A stretch of DNA of 64,000 bases, taken from Erythrobacteraceae bacterium WH01K (GTDB lineage Bacteria > Pseudomonadota > Alphaproteobacteria > Sphingomonadales > Sphingomonadaceae). The notes beneath the pieces were generated by a model. That model saw nothing but the letters and a program-made list of their open reading frames with translations. It had not been told where the DNA came from and made no database searches. Location: assembly GCA_027941995.1 (NCBI GenBank), contig CP115966.1, positions 2,356,001 through 2,420,000 of the forward strand, read 5' to 3'. Positions 28,253 to 38,494 of the stretch are shown piece by piece; the first letter of the stretch is position 1; each line of letters opens with the position of its first letter. The position numbers were made by a program, and so were the translations under genes.

Positions 28253-28824
28253 GGTTCGCCGCCATCGTGCTGCTGGCCCTGACGGCCTGCCAGCAGGAAG
28301 ACACCGATCCGTATGTCGAGCGGGTTCCTCTGGAAGAAGCCCAGCAATTCGCAGGCGAACCGCTGCCTTCTCCCAGCGTCGAAGGCGCCGTCTGGGCTGA
28401 GGTTGAGGAAGGCACCCGCCTCCTTTACGGGATCCCCGGCAGCACGCCGATGCTGGCACTGGCCTGCGAGCCTCTGCCGGGAGACGGTCCGAACCGGCTG
28501 GTCTTTACCCGGCTGGTCAAGGCCGATGCCAAATCGAAGGCCCTGATGGCCCTGGTCGGCAATTTCCATGTCGCGCGTATTCCGGTCGATGCGACCTTCA
28601 ACGGCCGCGCATGGGTCTGGCAAGGCAGCGTCGATCCGGCGAATGGCAATCTCGAGGCGCTGACCGGCCCGCGGGACGTCGAGCTGACCATTCCGGGCGC
28701 GGGCTCGCTGGTACTCAATGCCAGTCCGGTCCCCGGCGATTTCGTGGAAGACTGCCGGTCGCCAAGCGAGACGGAAGCAGCAGCGGAAGCAGACGTCCCG
28801 CCCGCTATCGAACGGGGGTCGTGA
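28249..28824 (+). CDS. hypothetical lipoprotein
   Basis: The 191-residue protein has a lipobox LTAC (Cys14) and overlaps the uvrB stop by 4 bases (ATGA), so it is translated from the uvrB message. The body ([18 protein letters not shown], then RAWVWQGSV) reads as a beta-rich periplasmic domain with two Cys residues. No family recognised. Its 3' end overlaps the convergent dsbD gene by 20 bases. Confidence 0.75.
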   Translation: MRFAAIVLLALTACQQEDTDPYVERVPLEEAQQFAGEPLPSPSVEGAVWAEVEEGTRLLYGIPGSTPMLALACEPLPGDGPNRLVFTRLVKADAKSKALMALVGNFHVARIPVDATFNGRAWVWQGSVDPANGNLEALTGPRDVELTIPGAGSLVLNASPVPGDFVEDCRSPSETEAAAEADVPPAIERGS

Positions 28825-30886
28825 CGGACCGGGCGAGGTCCGGCAGCGTGCCGGGTGTGAGAACCTGCGGCAACCTGCGCGGCTCCGCCGTGCTGCCTGC
28901 CGGATACCACAGGTAGAGCGGCACGCCCGCCGCCCCCTGCCGGGTCAGGAATTCGGCGATCTCGTCATCGCGGCGCGTCCAGTCGCCGCGCAGCGAAATG
29001 ACGCCGGCCCGCTCGAACGCCTGCCGGGTCTCTTCTCGCTCGATCCCCACGCGCTCGTTCAGCTTGCAGGTCACGCACCAGTCTGCGGTGAACCACACGA
29101 AGACGGGCCTGCCCGTGGCGCGCGCATCGGCCAGGGCTTCTTCGGAGAATGGCTGCGGATCCAGCAGCGATGCCGACTGCGCGGCATCGTGTGCGTCAGC
29201 AACCGACCCCGCACGGGCAGCACCGACGGCAAAGACCAGTCCCAAGCCAGCGGCCCATGCCGCGACCGGCAACCGGCGCCGGTGCAGGAAGAAAGCAAGC
29301 GAGATCGCCGCCAGCGCCGCCAGCCCGCCCAGCAGCAGCAGGGATACTCCCCCCAGCTGCGTCAACAGCCAGCCCAGAGCCAGAACGGTCAGGCCCATGG
29401 GGATGGCCAGTATCTTGCGGAACGTGTCCATCCACTTCCCCGGCTTCGGCAGGCGATTGCGCAAGGCCGGCACGAAGCCGAGCAGCAGGAACGGCAGGGC
29501 AAGTCCAAGTCCTAGGCTGGCAAAGATGGCAAGCGCCAACCAGGTCGGCAGCAGCAGGGCAGCGCCGATGGCCGCAGCCATGAACGGGCCCGTACAGGGC
29601 GTTGCGACGACCGCTGCAAGCAGTCCGGTAGCAAAGGCCCCTGCAGGCTTGCCCCCGCTCGCAATCGGCCTCGAAGGCAATTCGAACAGGCCGGCGAAAT
29701 TCGCGGTAATCAGCGTCGCCAGGACCAGCAGCGCGACGACAACGCCGGGCTCCTGCAACTGGAAGGCCCAGCCCACCTGCTCGCCCGCAGCGCGCAGGGC
29801 CAGCATCACGCCGCCCAGCGCGGTGGTCGCCAGCATGACGCCAGCCGTATAGGCCAGCCCGTCGCGCCGCGCAGTCGGCTGGTCGATACCGGCGCGGGCC
29901 AGGCTCATCGCCTTCAAACTCAGCACCGGGAAAACGCAGGGCATGACATTCAGCAGCAGTCCCCCGGCGAATGCGCCCAGCAGGACCAGCCAGGCAGAGG
30001 GCAGCGCAGGCTCCCGGCCAACCAGAACCCGGCCGCCGGAGGGCACATCGCCGCGTACCGCTTCGAACCGCAGGCCGCGCTCTTCATCGGTGCCCGCCGC
30101 CAGCTTGAGAATGCCGCTGAGCGTTCGGGGCTCCTCTCCCGATCCGGCGAGCGGTATCTCGGCAATCAATTGATCGCCGCCCTGCGAGAAACCTTGCCGC
30201 GCCGCGTATTGCACCACGTCCTTCTGCTCCAGGAACAGGTGCGGTTGCCCTGCATCCACACCAGACGGCAGCGGGATCGCAATACGCAGAAGACCGCGCG
30301 ACTGTTCGAACCGGGCCTTTTTATCGAGCAAGGGCGGAATGGCGGCGCGGTACTCGGCAAAGCGCGGGTCGCGCACACCGCCATCGGCAATGGTCACGGC
30401 GGCCTCGATCCGCGCTTCTTCCGGCACGCAGATCTGGTCCGTACAAGCGAGATAGAATGCCTTGCCCGAAATGCGGAACGGCCCGCGTACGGCGGCATTC
30501 TCCGCCAGCCTCAGCGGGGCGAGGACCGCGTATTCGCCCTTGTAGACGTGGTTCATCAGCCCATCGATGGTCAGGCGGCTGGGGACGGGATATTCGAACG
30601 CGCCGACCGAGACGCCGTCGGGCAGGTCCCACTCGACCTGCATCCCCAGCCCCGCATCGCCGGGATTGGACCAGTAGCCGTGCCATTCCTCCGACACGGG
30701 CACGAACCTTATGGCCAGCATCGTCTGGCCGCCGGGTGTGACAGGCCCCTCGACCTCCAGGGTGGCGCGGATATTCGGCGTTCCGCCCGAACCGGCGAAG
30801 CCCTGCGCATGGGCTGACTCCATCGCCGTGCCGAAGGACAGTACGAGGGCCATCATGGCCAGCAGGAATGACCTTGCAAGGGACAT
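28805..30886 (-). CDS. dsbD: protein-disulfide reductase DsbD family
   Basis: A 693-residue protein passing electrons from cytoplasmic thioredoxin to the periplasm. After a signal peptide (MSLARSFLLAMMALVLSF, cleaved near AHA), the N-terminal DsbD-alpha domain has the redox pair in LACTDQIC near 170. The eight-helix CcdA-like core has VMPCVFPVLSLKAM and VVATPCTGPFMAA, one Cys each. The C-terminal thioredoxin domain has WFTADWCVTCKLNE near 610. The start at 30886 is chosen for the signal peptide. It is divergent from a flavin hydroxylase. Confidence 0.93.
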   Translation of the reverse strand: MSLARSFLLAMMALVLSFGTAMESAHAQGFAGSGGTPNIRATLEVEGPVTPGGQTMLAIRFVPVSEEWHGYWSNPGDAGLGMQVEWDLPDGVSVGAFEYPVPSRLTIDGLMNHVYKGEYAVLAPLRLAENAAVRGPFRISGKAFYLACTDQICVPEEARIEAAVTIADGGVRDPRFAEYRAAIPPLLDKKARFEQSRGLLRIAIPLPSGVDAGQPHLFLEQKDVVQYAARQGFSQGGDQLIAEIPLAGSGEEPRTLSGILKLAAGTDEERGLRFEAVRGDVPSGGRVLVGREPALPSAWLVLLGAFAGGLLLNVMPCVFPVLSLKAMSLARAGIDQPTARRDGLAYTAGVMLATTALGGVMLALRAAGEQVGWAFQLQEPGVVVALLVLATLITANFAGLFELPSRPIASGGKPAGAFATGLLAAVVATPCTGPFMAAAIGAALLLPTWLALAIFASLGLGLALPFLLLGFVPALRNRLPKPGKWMDTFRKILAIPMGLTVLALGWLLTQLGGVSLLLLGGLAALAAISLAFFLHRRRLPVAAWAAGLGLVFAVGAARAGSVADAHDAAQSASLLDPQPFSEEALADARATGRPVFVWFTADWCVTCKLNERVGIEREETRQAFERAGVISLRGDWTRRDDEIAEFLTRQGAAGVPLYLWYPAGSTAEPRRLPQVLTPGTLPDLARSVTTPVR

Positions 30887-30959
30887 GCGCGGACCCCTAG
30901 TGCCTATCGGGTGTTGGGACAATGAACGCTGCAGGGCAGCACCTGATGGGACACGGAAC

Positions 30960-32186
30960 ATGAATGCATCCGATGGCGAAACCCGCGACCTGCTGATCCT
31001 CGGCGGCGGACTGGTCGGCATGACTCTGGCCCTCGCCGCCGCGAGCCGCGGTTTCAGCAGCCACGTGATCGACCGTGCGCAGCCCGAGGACCTGACCGCA
31101 GAAGGGTTCGACGGGCGCGCAACGGCCATCTCCACAGCCAGCTGGAACCTGTTCTCGAAGATCGGCCTGGCCGATACTTTGGAGCCGCTTGGCAGCCCGA
31201 TCGACAGTATTGCCGTATCGGACCAGATGAAGCCCGGACGCATCGATTTCCAGCCCGAAGCGCATGAAAGCTCTCTTGGCCGCATGTTTGCCAACCGGAC
31301 GCTGCGCCTGACATTGTTCGACGCCGCGCGGAAGGAACCGCTGATAACGTGGCACAGCGGCGCCGAAGTCGCAGAGCGCACGCGCGGGGAATTCGGATGC
31401 TCGGCCAGGTTGGCAAGCGGAGAAATCTTGAAGGGCAGCCTGATGATCGCAGCAGAAGGCCGCGGCTCCCCCACCCGTGACGAGGCCGGCATTTCCGTGG
31501 CCAAGTGGCAATACGATCACCGCGCCATCATCGCAGGCCTGATCCACGAGAAGCCGCACGGCAACGTCGCCTGGGAAATCTTCTACCCCGACGGCCCGTT
31601 TGCTCTGCTCCCGCTGCTGGATGACGAGCGGGGACGCCATCGCAGCGCGCTCGTCTGGACCGTGGACGAGGCGGATGCGGCCGGGATGCTGGCACTCGGC
31701 GATCGCGCATTCCTGACAGAGGCTGCCCGAAAGATGGGCGGCATTTTCGGCACGATCAGTGAAGTCGGGACGCGCAGTTCCTACCCGCTCGGCTTCCATC
31801 ACACGGCCCGCATCACGGATCACCGGCTGGCCCTGATCGGCGACAGCGCCCATGGCATCCACCCGATTGCCGGACAGGGCCTGAACCTCGGCCTGCGCGA
31901 TGTCGGCGCGCTGGTCGAAGTGTTGGAGGAAGGCCGGCGTCTCGGACTGGAGCCCGGCGATGCCCAGATGCTGGAGCGCTATGAAAACTGGCGCGGGCTT
32001 GATGCCTTCACCGTGGCGCTGGCGACCGACGGGCTGACGCGACTGTTCGGGGTACCGGGCAAGGCGGCCTCCGCCGTACGGCGCCTCGGCATGGCGGGCG
32101 TCCAGCGGGTTCCGGCACTCAAGAGCTGGTTCATGGACGAGGCGCGCGGGATCACCGGCGACCGCCCGAGCTTGCTCAAAGCCTGA
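30960..32186 (+). CDS. UbiH/UbiF/COQ6-type FAD-dependent hydroxylase
   Basis: A 408-residue flavoprotein monooxygenase of the ubiquinone biosynthesis group. The FAD-binding motif is LILGGGLVGMTLALAAASRG near 14-33, the second motif GRATAIS, and the GDSAHGIHPIAGQGLNLGLRD segment near 290 binds FAD ribityl. It would hydroxylate the ring of a demethoxy- or polyprenyl-phenol at the inner membrane. The specific position (UbiH, UbiF or UbiL) cannot be told. Confidence 0.9.
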   Translation: MNASDGETRDLLILGGGLVGMTLALAAASRGFSSHVIDRAQPEDLTAEGFDGRATAISTASWNLFSKIGLADTLEPLGSPIDSIAVSDQMKPGRIDFQPEAHESSLGRMFANRTLRLTLFDAARKEPLITWHSGAEVAERTRGEFGCSARLASGEILKGSLMIAAEGRGSPTRDEAGISVAKWQYDHRAIIAGLIHEKPHGNVAWEIFYPDGPFALLPLLDDERGRHRSALVWTVDEADAAGMLALGDRAFLTEAARKMGGIFGTISEVGTRSSYPLGFHHTARITDHRLALIGDSAHGIHPIAGQGLNLGLRDVGALVEVLEEGRRLGLEPGDAQMLERYENWRGLDAFTVALATDGLTRLFGVPGKAASAVRRLGMAGVQRVPALKSWFMDEARGITGDRPSLLKA

Positions 32187-32204
32187 GCGAAATCGCTGCC
32201 GTCC

Positions 32205-33122
32205 TCAGGGATTGGCCGGTTCGAGAGAGCCGCCGATGCGGTTTCCGGTGCCATCGCGCAGCAATTGCGGCTCAAGAATAGCGGACGTCTCGATCAGATC
32301 AAGCGCGCGCTGGACCGCGGCATAGCGGCGCACGTCGGCGATCCAGCCTTCCGCATTGTCGGCGCCCGGCATGTTCTGCACCTCCTCGATAGCGGATTCA
32401 TACCGGCCACTTTCAAGGAACAGCCGCGCACGTTCCATCCGGCGCAGGGGCTGCGGCGATGGTGCGCTTTCCCTGCGGATAACGAACAGGCTGCCAAGCT
32501 CGCGGCGGATCGTATCGAGGCTGGGCGCTTCGCTGCTTTGCTGCAGGTCAGGTCCCAGACCCTCAAGCCGGGCAATCAGGCGGTCGAGCGTCACCGGGTC
32601 GCGCGATACGGAGGTGATGGTCCGCACGGCGTTCGGCTTCGCATCGCCGAACCTCAGGCGCAGCTGGTCCGCAAGGAAGCCGAGTTCCGCCCCCTTCTCC
32701 ACCGTCCGGCGGGTCGCCAGAGCGATTAGCAGGCCTTCCGCCCGCGCCGCATTGCCGGCTGCCGCCTGCGCCTGGACATCGAGGCGCGCGAGACGCTGCT
32801 CCGCCGCGGCAAGCCGCTGGTCTATGCCGCCCTGCTGCTCCGTAACCCGGGCCACTGCCTGCGTGGCGCGCTCCACCGTCTCCACCGCAGCGGCGGTCTG
32901 TGCCGGCGCAGGCGACTCTTCCGGGGGCACCTCGCCTTCTATGCGGGCGAGGACATCGTTCGCCTCGTCAATGGTGGCATCGACGGGCGAGGTATCGGCG
33001 AATGCCTCTCGCCATGCGAGATAGCCGAAAACGGCCGCCGCAATCAGCGCGACCATGAGCACCGCTGCCAGAACGGAGCGTGCCGCGCCGCGTGAGCGGC
33101 GTCTGGATGAAAAGTCGTTCAT
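32205..33122 (-). CDS. membrane-anchored coiled-coil protein, HemX/mitofilin-like
   Basis: A 305-residue protein with a short basic N-terminus, one TM helix (SVLAAVLMVALIAAAVFGYLA, residues 16-36) and a long alanine/glutamate coiled coil (about 55-130), then a helical C-terminal domain. It follows hemC-hemD on the same strand after 56 bases. This matches the alphaproteobacterial mitofilin-like proteins found after hemD; E. coli HemX holds the same place. Role: inner-membrane organisation, probably linked to haem synthesis (inference). Confidence 0.8.
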   Translation of the reverse strand: MNDFSSRRRSRGAARSVLAAVLMVALIAAAVFGYLAWREAFADTSPVDATIDEANDVLARIEGEVPPEESPAPAQTAAAVETVERATQAVARVTEQQGGIDQRLAAAEQRLARLDVQAQAAAGNAARAEGLLIALATRRTVEKGAELGFLADQLRLRFGDAKPNAVRTITSVSRDPVTLDRLIARLEGLGPDLQQSSEAPSLDTIRRELGSLFVIRRESAPSPQPLRRMERARLFLESGRYESAIEEVQNMPGADNAEGWIADVRRYAAVQRALDLIETSAILEPQLLRDGTGNRIGGSLEPANP

Positions 33123-33178
33123 ACGTTCCAGTCAGACGCGGCGGCCGAAACCGGCCGCGCCACCAATGCGATCCCTGT

Positions 33179-33862
33179 TTACGGCTTGTCGCACAATTCC
33201 CGCGCGGCTGCCAAGAGGGACGCGTCGTCCGGATGCTGCGCCACGGTCATGGACCGCCAGCCCGCCCCGGCCCGCTCAGCGATGCGAGGCGCCATCGCAA
33301 TGCAATCGAACGCAGCGCGGTCCAGCGCCGCTGCGTCGCACTGGCGGGCGAAATGTTCGGCCATTTCCCCCGAATGGAGCAGCACCGTGGCCCCATCGCG
33401 CAGCAGTGAAACCTGCCGGTCGGAAAGGGAATGATAGTGTGTGCGATAGGTGATGCAGGTGTCCACCGTGACCGAGGCGGGCACCTTCAACGCCAGATGG
33501 GTTTCCCCGGCGAGCCGCAGCAAATGGCGCGTTTCGCCGTCGATCTGGTCGAGAACCGATTGCAGGCCGCCCGAACCCGTGCGCTCCACGTTCATGCCGG
33601 CATCACGGGCCAGCCGCGCGGTCGCCTCCCCGACGCAAAGGACCGGCAGGTGCGTGATCTTTTCCAGTTCCGCGCCGGCATGGCGGATGGCATTCGCGCT
33701 GCCGAGCAGAATGCCGTCGAACTGCTCGGCAGGCACCTTCCACGCGGCTGCCGACACGGTGCAAAGCGGCATTCCGGTTGCCTTGAGCCCGAGGCCGAAC
33801 GCGGCGACGAGCGTCGATGTCAGCCCGGGCTCGGGCCGCAGGACGACCAGCGGCCTGCTCAC
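33179..33862 (-). CDS. hemD: uroporphyrinogen-III synthase HemD
   Basis: It closes hydroxymethylbilane into uroporphyrinogen III. The 227-residue protein starts at GTG (33862) with SRPLVVLRPEPG, and shows the two-lobed family pattern with LPVLCVGEATARLARDAG in the middle and FDCIAMAPRIAERAG, then AQHPDDASLLAA at the end. Similarity between HemD proteins is low, but the 4-base GTGA overlap with hemC makes the call firm. Confidence 0.9.
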   Translation of the reverse strand: MSRPLVVLRPEPGLTSTLVAAFGLGLKATGMPLCTVSAAAWKVPAEQFDGILLGSANAIRHAGAELEKITHLPVLCVGEATARLARDAGMNVERTGSGGLQSVLDQIDGETRHLLRLAGETHLALKVPASVTVDTCITYRTHYHSLSDRQVSLLRDGATVLLHSGEMAEHFARQCDAAALDRAAFDCIAMAPRIAERAGAGWRSMTVAQHPDDASLLAAARELCDKP

Positions 33863-34797
33863 CGGGCCGCCTCGAAGACGGACCGGATGGAGGCGGGCGC
33901 CCGCGAAAGCAGGTCCGCCGCGAGAGCTTTCGCGCCTGTCAGGTCGCCCACGGACATCGTGGCCTCGCCCTCGACCCGGTCCCGGCCATCCGGACTGTAA
34001 AGGGCGCAGCGCAGGTCGATCATCGTGCCGCGGCAGGTAGAGAGCATGGCGATCGGGCTTTGACACGTACCGCCGAGCCCCTCCAGCACCGCGCGCTCCG
34101 CCAGCACCTCGGCATGGCTTGGCTTGTCGTCGATGGCGGCAAGCACCTGCCGGGTTCGGGAATCGTCCGTCCGGCATTCCAGCCCAATCGCCCCTTGCGC
34201 AGGTGCGGGCAGCCAGGCGTCCACCGCAAGGGTAATGCCTGCGTCCTCGCCCAAGCGGTCCAGCCCTGCCTTGGCGAGGAACGTCGCATCCGCCTCTCCC
34301 GCTTCCAGCTTGCCCAGCCGTGTCGCGACATTGCCGCGGAACATCACGACTTCGATATCCGGTCTTGCATGAAGCGCCTGTGCCGCGCGTCTCGGGGCGG
34401 ACGTGCCGACCTTCGCACCGGGCGCAAGGTCGGCAAGCGACGCGGCGCCCACCAGCACGTCGCGCTTGTCCGCGCGGGGAAGGATGGCAGCGATGGTCAG
34501 GCTGTCCGGGCGCAGCGTCTCGACATCCTTCATGGAATGCACCGCGACATCGATCCGGCCTTCCGCAAGCCATGCATCGAGTTCCCGCGTCCACAGCGCC
34601 TTGCCGCCAATCTCGGCCAGAGGACGGTCCTGTATCCTATCGCCACTGGCAACGACCGGCACCAGTTCGACGGCCGATTGCGGCCATCCATGCGCTGCAC
34701 AAAGGCGATCGCGCGTCTCTTCCGCCTGCGCCATGGCAAGCGGGGAACGGCGAGTGCCGAGACGAAGTTCGGGTGTGTTCTGGGAAGCGACTGTCAT
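33859..34797 (-). CDS. hemC: hydroxymethylbilane synthase HemC
   Basis: It polymerises four porphobilinogens. The 312-residue protein has LRLGTRRSPLAMAQAEE at the start, the substrate-binding RADKRDVLVG and ALDLK-like VGTSAPRRAAQ stretches, and GLGGTCQSPIAM near 235 with the Cys that holds the dipyrromethane cofactor. Divergent from tsaD with 47 bases between. First gene of hemC-hemD-mitofilin-like. Confidence 0.96.
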   Translation of the reverse strand: MTVASQNTPELRLGTRRSPLAMAQAEETRDRLCAAHGWPQSAVELVPVVASGDRIQDRPLAEIGGKALWTRELDAWLAEGRIDVAVHSMKDVETLRPDSLTIAAILPRADKRDVLVGAASLADLAPGAKVGTSAPRRAAQALHARPDIEVVMFRGNVATRLGKLEAGEADATFLAKAGLDRLGEDAGITLAVDAWLPAPAQGAIGLECRTDDSRTRQVLAAIDDKPSHAEVLAERAVLEGLGGTCQSPIAMLSTCRGTMIDLRCALYSPDGRDRVEGEATMSVGDLTGAKALAADLLSRAPASIRSVFEAAR

Positions 34798-34844
34798 GGT
34801 GCGCGGCTTGCCCTAGCGTCGGCATCGGCTAAGGGGAAGCCAAG

Positions 34845-35879
34845 ATGGGCGTGGTACTGGGTCTTGAATCGAGCTGCGATGAAACGGCAGCGGCGCTGGT
34901 GGACAGCGACCGGCGCATCCTTGCCCAGCGCATAGCGTCGCAGGACGAAGAACACGCGCCTTATGGCGGCGTGGTCCCCGAAATCGCGGCCCGCGCCCAT
35001 GCAGACCGGCTCGCGCCGATGATCGCTGCAGTCCTGGACGATGCAGGCATGACGCTGGACGATTGCGACGCGATTGCCGCGACAGCGGGCCCGGGGCTGA
35101 TCGGCGGGGTCATGGTCGGCCTCGTCAGCGGGAAAGCGCTGGCCATGGCTTCCGGCAAGCCGCTGATGGCAATCAACCATCTCGAGGGCCACGCGCTCAG
35201 CCCCCGATTGGCCGATGAGAACCTCCAATTTCCGTATGCGCTGCTTCTGGTTTCGGGCGGACACTGCCAGATATTGCGGGTCGACGGGGTCGGTGAATAT
35301 CGCAGGCTGGCGACGACCATCGACGATGCGCTGGGCGAGGCTTTCGACAAGTCGGCCAAGATCATGGGTCTTGGCTATCCCGGCGGCCCGGCGGTGGAGC
35401 GGCTGGCGCTGCAGGGGGATGCATCGGCCGTTCCCCTCCCCCGGCCCTTGCTCGGCTCTGCCGAACCCCATTTCAGTTTCGCCGGCCTGAAAAGCGCTGT
35501 CCTGCGCGCACATGAGAGCGGACAATATGCCGATGCCGATATCGCGGCCTCTTTCCAGCAGGCGGCGGTCGATTGCGTGATCGACCGGCTGGAAACAGCC
35601 TTGTCGGGGCACGGCGATCTCCCCTCGCTGGTCGTTGCGGGCGGGGTCGCTGCCAACATGACGATGCGCGCAGCGCTGGAGGATTTCGCTGCCGGGCGCG
35701 ACATGGCCTTTACAGCGCCGCCGATGGCCCTGTGCACCGATAATGCCGCGATGATCGCCTGGGCGGGCTGCGAGCGGCTGCCCCTGCAGCAATCCGACCC
35801 GCTCGACTTCAGGGCCCGGCCGCGCTGGCCGCTCGATCCGAAGGCGGAGCCGGTGCGCGGAGCAGGAGTGAAGGCATGA
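34845..35879 (+). CDS. tsaD: tRNA N6-threonylcarbamoyladenosine transferase TsaD
   Basis: TsaD transfers the threonylcarbamoyl group to A37 of ANN-decoding tRNAs, with TsaB and TsaE. The 344-residue protein has [11 protein letters not shown] at the start, the iron-binding [10 protein letters not shown] near 110, LVSGGH near 140 and [12 protein letters not shown] near 300. AAGGGGAAG precedes the start. It overlaps gpsA by 4 bases. Confidence 0.97.
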   Translation: MGVVLGLESSCDETAAALVDSDRRILAQRIASQDEEHAPYGGVVPEIAARAHADRLAPMIAAVLDDAGMTLDDCDAIAATAGPGLIGGVMVGLVSGKALAMASGKPLMAINHLEGHALSPRLADENLQFPYALLLVSGGHCQILRVDGVGEYRRLATTIDDALGEAFDKSAKIMGLGYPGGPAVERLALQGDASAVPLPRPLLGSAEPHFSFAGLKSAVLRAHESGQYADADIAASFQQAAVDCVIDRLETALSGHGDLPSLVVAGGVAANMTMRAALEDFAAGRDMAFTAPPMALCTDNAAMIAWAGCERLPLQQSDPLDFRARPRWPLDPKAEPVRGAGVKA

Positions 35880-36886
35880 GCGAACCGGCAAGGGCAGGCG
35901 TCATCGGAGCAGGTGCCTGGGGCACGGCCATCGCGCAGATGCTGGCGAGCGACGGGCGCAGCGTCCTGCTCTGGGCGCGCGAACCGGAAGTGGTCGAAGG
36001 CATCAATGCCGAACACCGGAACGATGTCTTCCTGCCCTCGGCAAAGCTGGCCCCATCCATCCGTGCGACCGGCGACCTTGCCGAACTGGCGTCCCTCGAT
36101 GCAGTTTTCGTGGTCACGCCGGCGCAGCATCTGGGCTCCACTCTGGGCGAGCTTGCGGCAAGCCCGCGCGACCTCGTCCTTTGCAGCAAGGGGATCGAGC
36201 GGGGTACGGGGCGGCTGATGAACGATGTCGCGGCGGCGGCATGTCCCGCCAGCGCGATTGCCATCATGAGCGGCCCTACCTTCGCGCACGAGGTTGCCGC
36301 CGGCCTGCCCACCGCCGTGACCCTGGCCTGCGCCGACGGGCGGGAGCAATGGGACCGCCTTGCGCCAGTCATCGCACGGCCATCTTTCCGGCCCTATTTC
36401 TCCGACGATGTCGCAGGCGCTGAAATCGGTGGTTCGGTGAAGAACGTGCTCGCAATCGCTTGCGGCGTGGTCGACGGGCTGGAGCTGGGCCAGAACGCCC
36501 GCGCAGCGCTTATCGCACGCGGCTATGCCGAGATGCTGCGGTTCGGGGAGGCGCTGGGCGCGCGGGCGGAAACGCTGGCGGGCCTGTGCGGTCTGGGCGA
36601 TCTTGTCCTCACCTGCTCCTCGACCTCCAGCCGCAATTTCTCTCTCGGCAAGGCGCTTGGCGAGGGCCAGTCGGCGGCCGATCTGATGAACGACCGGCGC
36701 ACCGTCGCCGAAGGGGCGCACACCGCCCCGGTCCTGGCGGAACTGGCAAACAAGCGCGGCATCGCCATGCCGATCGTCGATGCCGTAGTCCGCTTGCTGG
36801 AAGGTGATCCGGCGCGGCAAGTCGTCGGCGACCTCCTTGCCCGCCCGCTGCGCTCCGAACAGGACGGCGCGAAAGCGGCCGGGTGA
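35876..36886 (+). CDS. gpsA: NAD(P)H-dependent glycerol-3-phosphate dehydrogenase GpsA
   Basis: It reduces dihydroxyacetone phosphate to glycerol-3-phosphate for phospholipid synthesis. The 336-residue protein has the nucleotide motif GAGAWGTA near 12, [11 protein letters not shown] near 132, [18 protein letters not shown] near 185 with the catalytic Lys, and [10 protein letters not shown] near 245. Overlaps both neighbours by 4 bases. Confidence 0.96.
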   Translation: MSEPARAGVIGAGAWGTAIAQMLASDGRSVLLWAREPEVVEGINAEHRNDVFLPSAKLAPSIRATGDLAELASLDAVFVVTPAQHLGSTLGELAASPRDLVLCSKGIERGTGRLMNDVAAAACPASAIAIMSGPTFAHEVAAGLPTAVTLACADGREQWDRLAPVIARPSFRPYFSDDVAGAEIGGSVKNVLAIACGVVDGLELGQNARAALIARGYAEMLRFGEALGARAETLAGLCGLGDLVLTCSSTSSRNFSLGKALGEGQSAADLMNDRRTVAEGAHTAPVLAELANKRGIAMPIVDAVVRLLEGDPARQVVGDLLARPLRSEQDGAKAAG

Positions 36887-38403
36887 GCACCAAGGCAGAC
36901 CATGACGGCGGCGCAGGCGACATGCAGGCGCTTGCGAAGGGTGGGCGTACCAATGTCCTGGGGTTCCTGCTGCGCCTTGCGGCGCGCATTCCCTTCCTCT
37001 TCATCGCCGGGCGCCTTTACGGTGTCGATGCACTTGGCCGGTTTGCCAGCGCCCTGGTCGTGATCGAACTTCTCGCCCTGGTCTGTTCCATGGGCGAGAA
37101 GCGCGGCCTGGCGCAGCGGCTTTCCGATGGCGAGACAGGGCAGGAGACCCACCTAGTATTCGACGGACTGGCGCTGGCGCTGGTCTTCTCGCTGCTGGCG
37201 GCGACCTTCCTGTGGTTCGTGCCTGCGCCCATGTTTCCCAACGGCATGAACAGCCCGCTCGACCCCCTGCTGGTCGTTGCCATCCCGGCTTACGCGCTGA
37301 CCGAGGTCCTGCTGGCGGCCCAGGCCTATCGCTACGACATCAAGGCGACGGTCAATGCGCGGGCCATCGTGGAGCCCTGGACGATCTCCATCGCGGCAGG
37401 CGCGTTCTATTTCTGGAAGCCCGATGCGGGACTGGCTCTGGCCTATATCGCCTCGATCTATGCCGGGCTTTTTGCAGCACTCTGGCCCTTCATGCGCGAT
37501 TACGGCCTGCCGATGGACTGGCGCCCCAACCCGCGCCGCATCTTCGGCATTACCGGCCGCGCCCTGCCATTGGCGACCGCCGACGCGATCGAATGGGGCA
37601 CGCGCCGGGTGGACATTTTCATCTTGGGTTTCTTCGCCGCGCCCGCAGCGGTGGGCATCTACTATGCAGCGCAGCAGGTCGCGAGCCTGCCGCAAAAGCT
37701 GAAGACGAGTTTCGAGCCCATCCTGGGCCCCGTCATCACCCGCAATCTGAAGACCCGGAAATATGGCGCCATAGCCCGGCAGGTTCGGCAGGTCGGTTTC
37801 TGGATCATTGCGGCACAGGCCGGAATCGCGCTGGCGCTGGGCATACCGGGCGAAGCCGTGATGGGTCTGCTGGGGCCGAATTTCGTCGGCGGTACGGGGG
37901 CGCTGGGCCTCCTCCTGCTGGCCGAGGTCGTCGCCTCTGCCGCCGTGGTTTCGGAGGCTGCGCTGGTGTACATCGCCCGGGTCCGCAATCTCTGGATTTC
38001 CATCGGCACGATTGCCGTGCAGGCCGCGCTGACGGTGGTGGTCCTGACCTTTATCGAGCGATCCGCCCTGCCAAACGGTTTCATGGCTGCAGGCGCAGCC
38101 GGAGCACTGATGGTGTCCCTGGCCCTGGCATCGCTGGTTAAGGCCCTGCTTCTCTCGAAGCTGCTGGGTGCGCCCGTCGTAAACTGGCGCTGGGCGCTGG
38201 TCTGGGCGACGACGCCTGCCGTGCTGGTCGGCTATGGCGCGACCTTCCTGCCGGAATGGCTCGAACTGCTGGTCGGCATTCCTGCCATCCTAGGCGTGTA
38301 TGGCTTCGTCATCTGGCACCGCGGCTTCGGACCGGACGACCGGGTGCTTTTCAGCAGGAGCAGGGACACGGAACCGGCAGGAGACGCGACCGCTTCGTCG
38401 TAG
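36883..38403 (+). CDS. polysaccharide/oligosaccharide flippase-like membrane protein
   Basis: A 506-residue protein starting at GTG (36883), overlapping the gpsA stop. It has about 12-14 hydrophobic helices with the MATE/MOP pattern of Wzx-like flippases (an early IPFLFIAGRLYGVDALGRFA and a central RVDIFILGFF). It would move lipid-linked sugars across the inner membrane. No glycosyltransferases adjoin it, so the substrate is unknown. Confidence 0.82.
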   Translation: MSTKADHDGGAGDMQALAKGGRTNVLGFLLRLAARIPFLFIAGRLYGVDALGRFASALVVIELLALVCSMGEKRGLAQRLSDGETGQETHLVFDGLALALVFSLLAATFLWFVPAPMFPNGMNSPLDPLLVVAIPAYALTEVLLAAQAYRYDIKATVNARAIVEPWTISIAAGAFYFWKPDAGLALAYIASIYAGLFAALWPFMRDYGLPMDWRPNPRRIFGITGRALPLATADAIEWGTRRVDIFILGFFAAPAAVGIYYAAQQVASLPQKLKTSFEPILGPVITRNLKTRKYGAIARQVRQVGFWIIAAQAGIALALGIPGEAVMGLLGPNFVGGTGALGLLLLAEVVASAAVVSEAALVYIARVRNLWISIGTIAVQAALTVVVLTFIERSALPNGFMAAGAAGALMVSLALASLVKALLLSKLLGAPVVNWRWALVWATTPAVLVGYGATFLPEWLELLVGIPAILGVYGFVIWHRGFGPDDRVLFSRSRDTEPAGDATASS

Positions 38404-38494
38404 CTACGGGGCATTCAGTCGCCATTCACGGCTTTTTGCCGAGCCTTGCGGTGATGGGCGCCACCGCGCGCCCGACATCCGGGGAGATAATCAT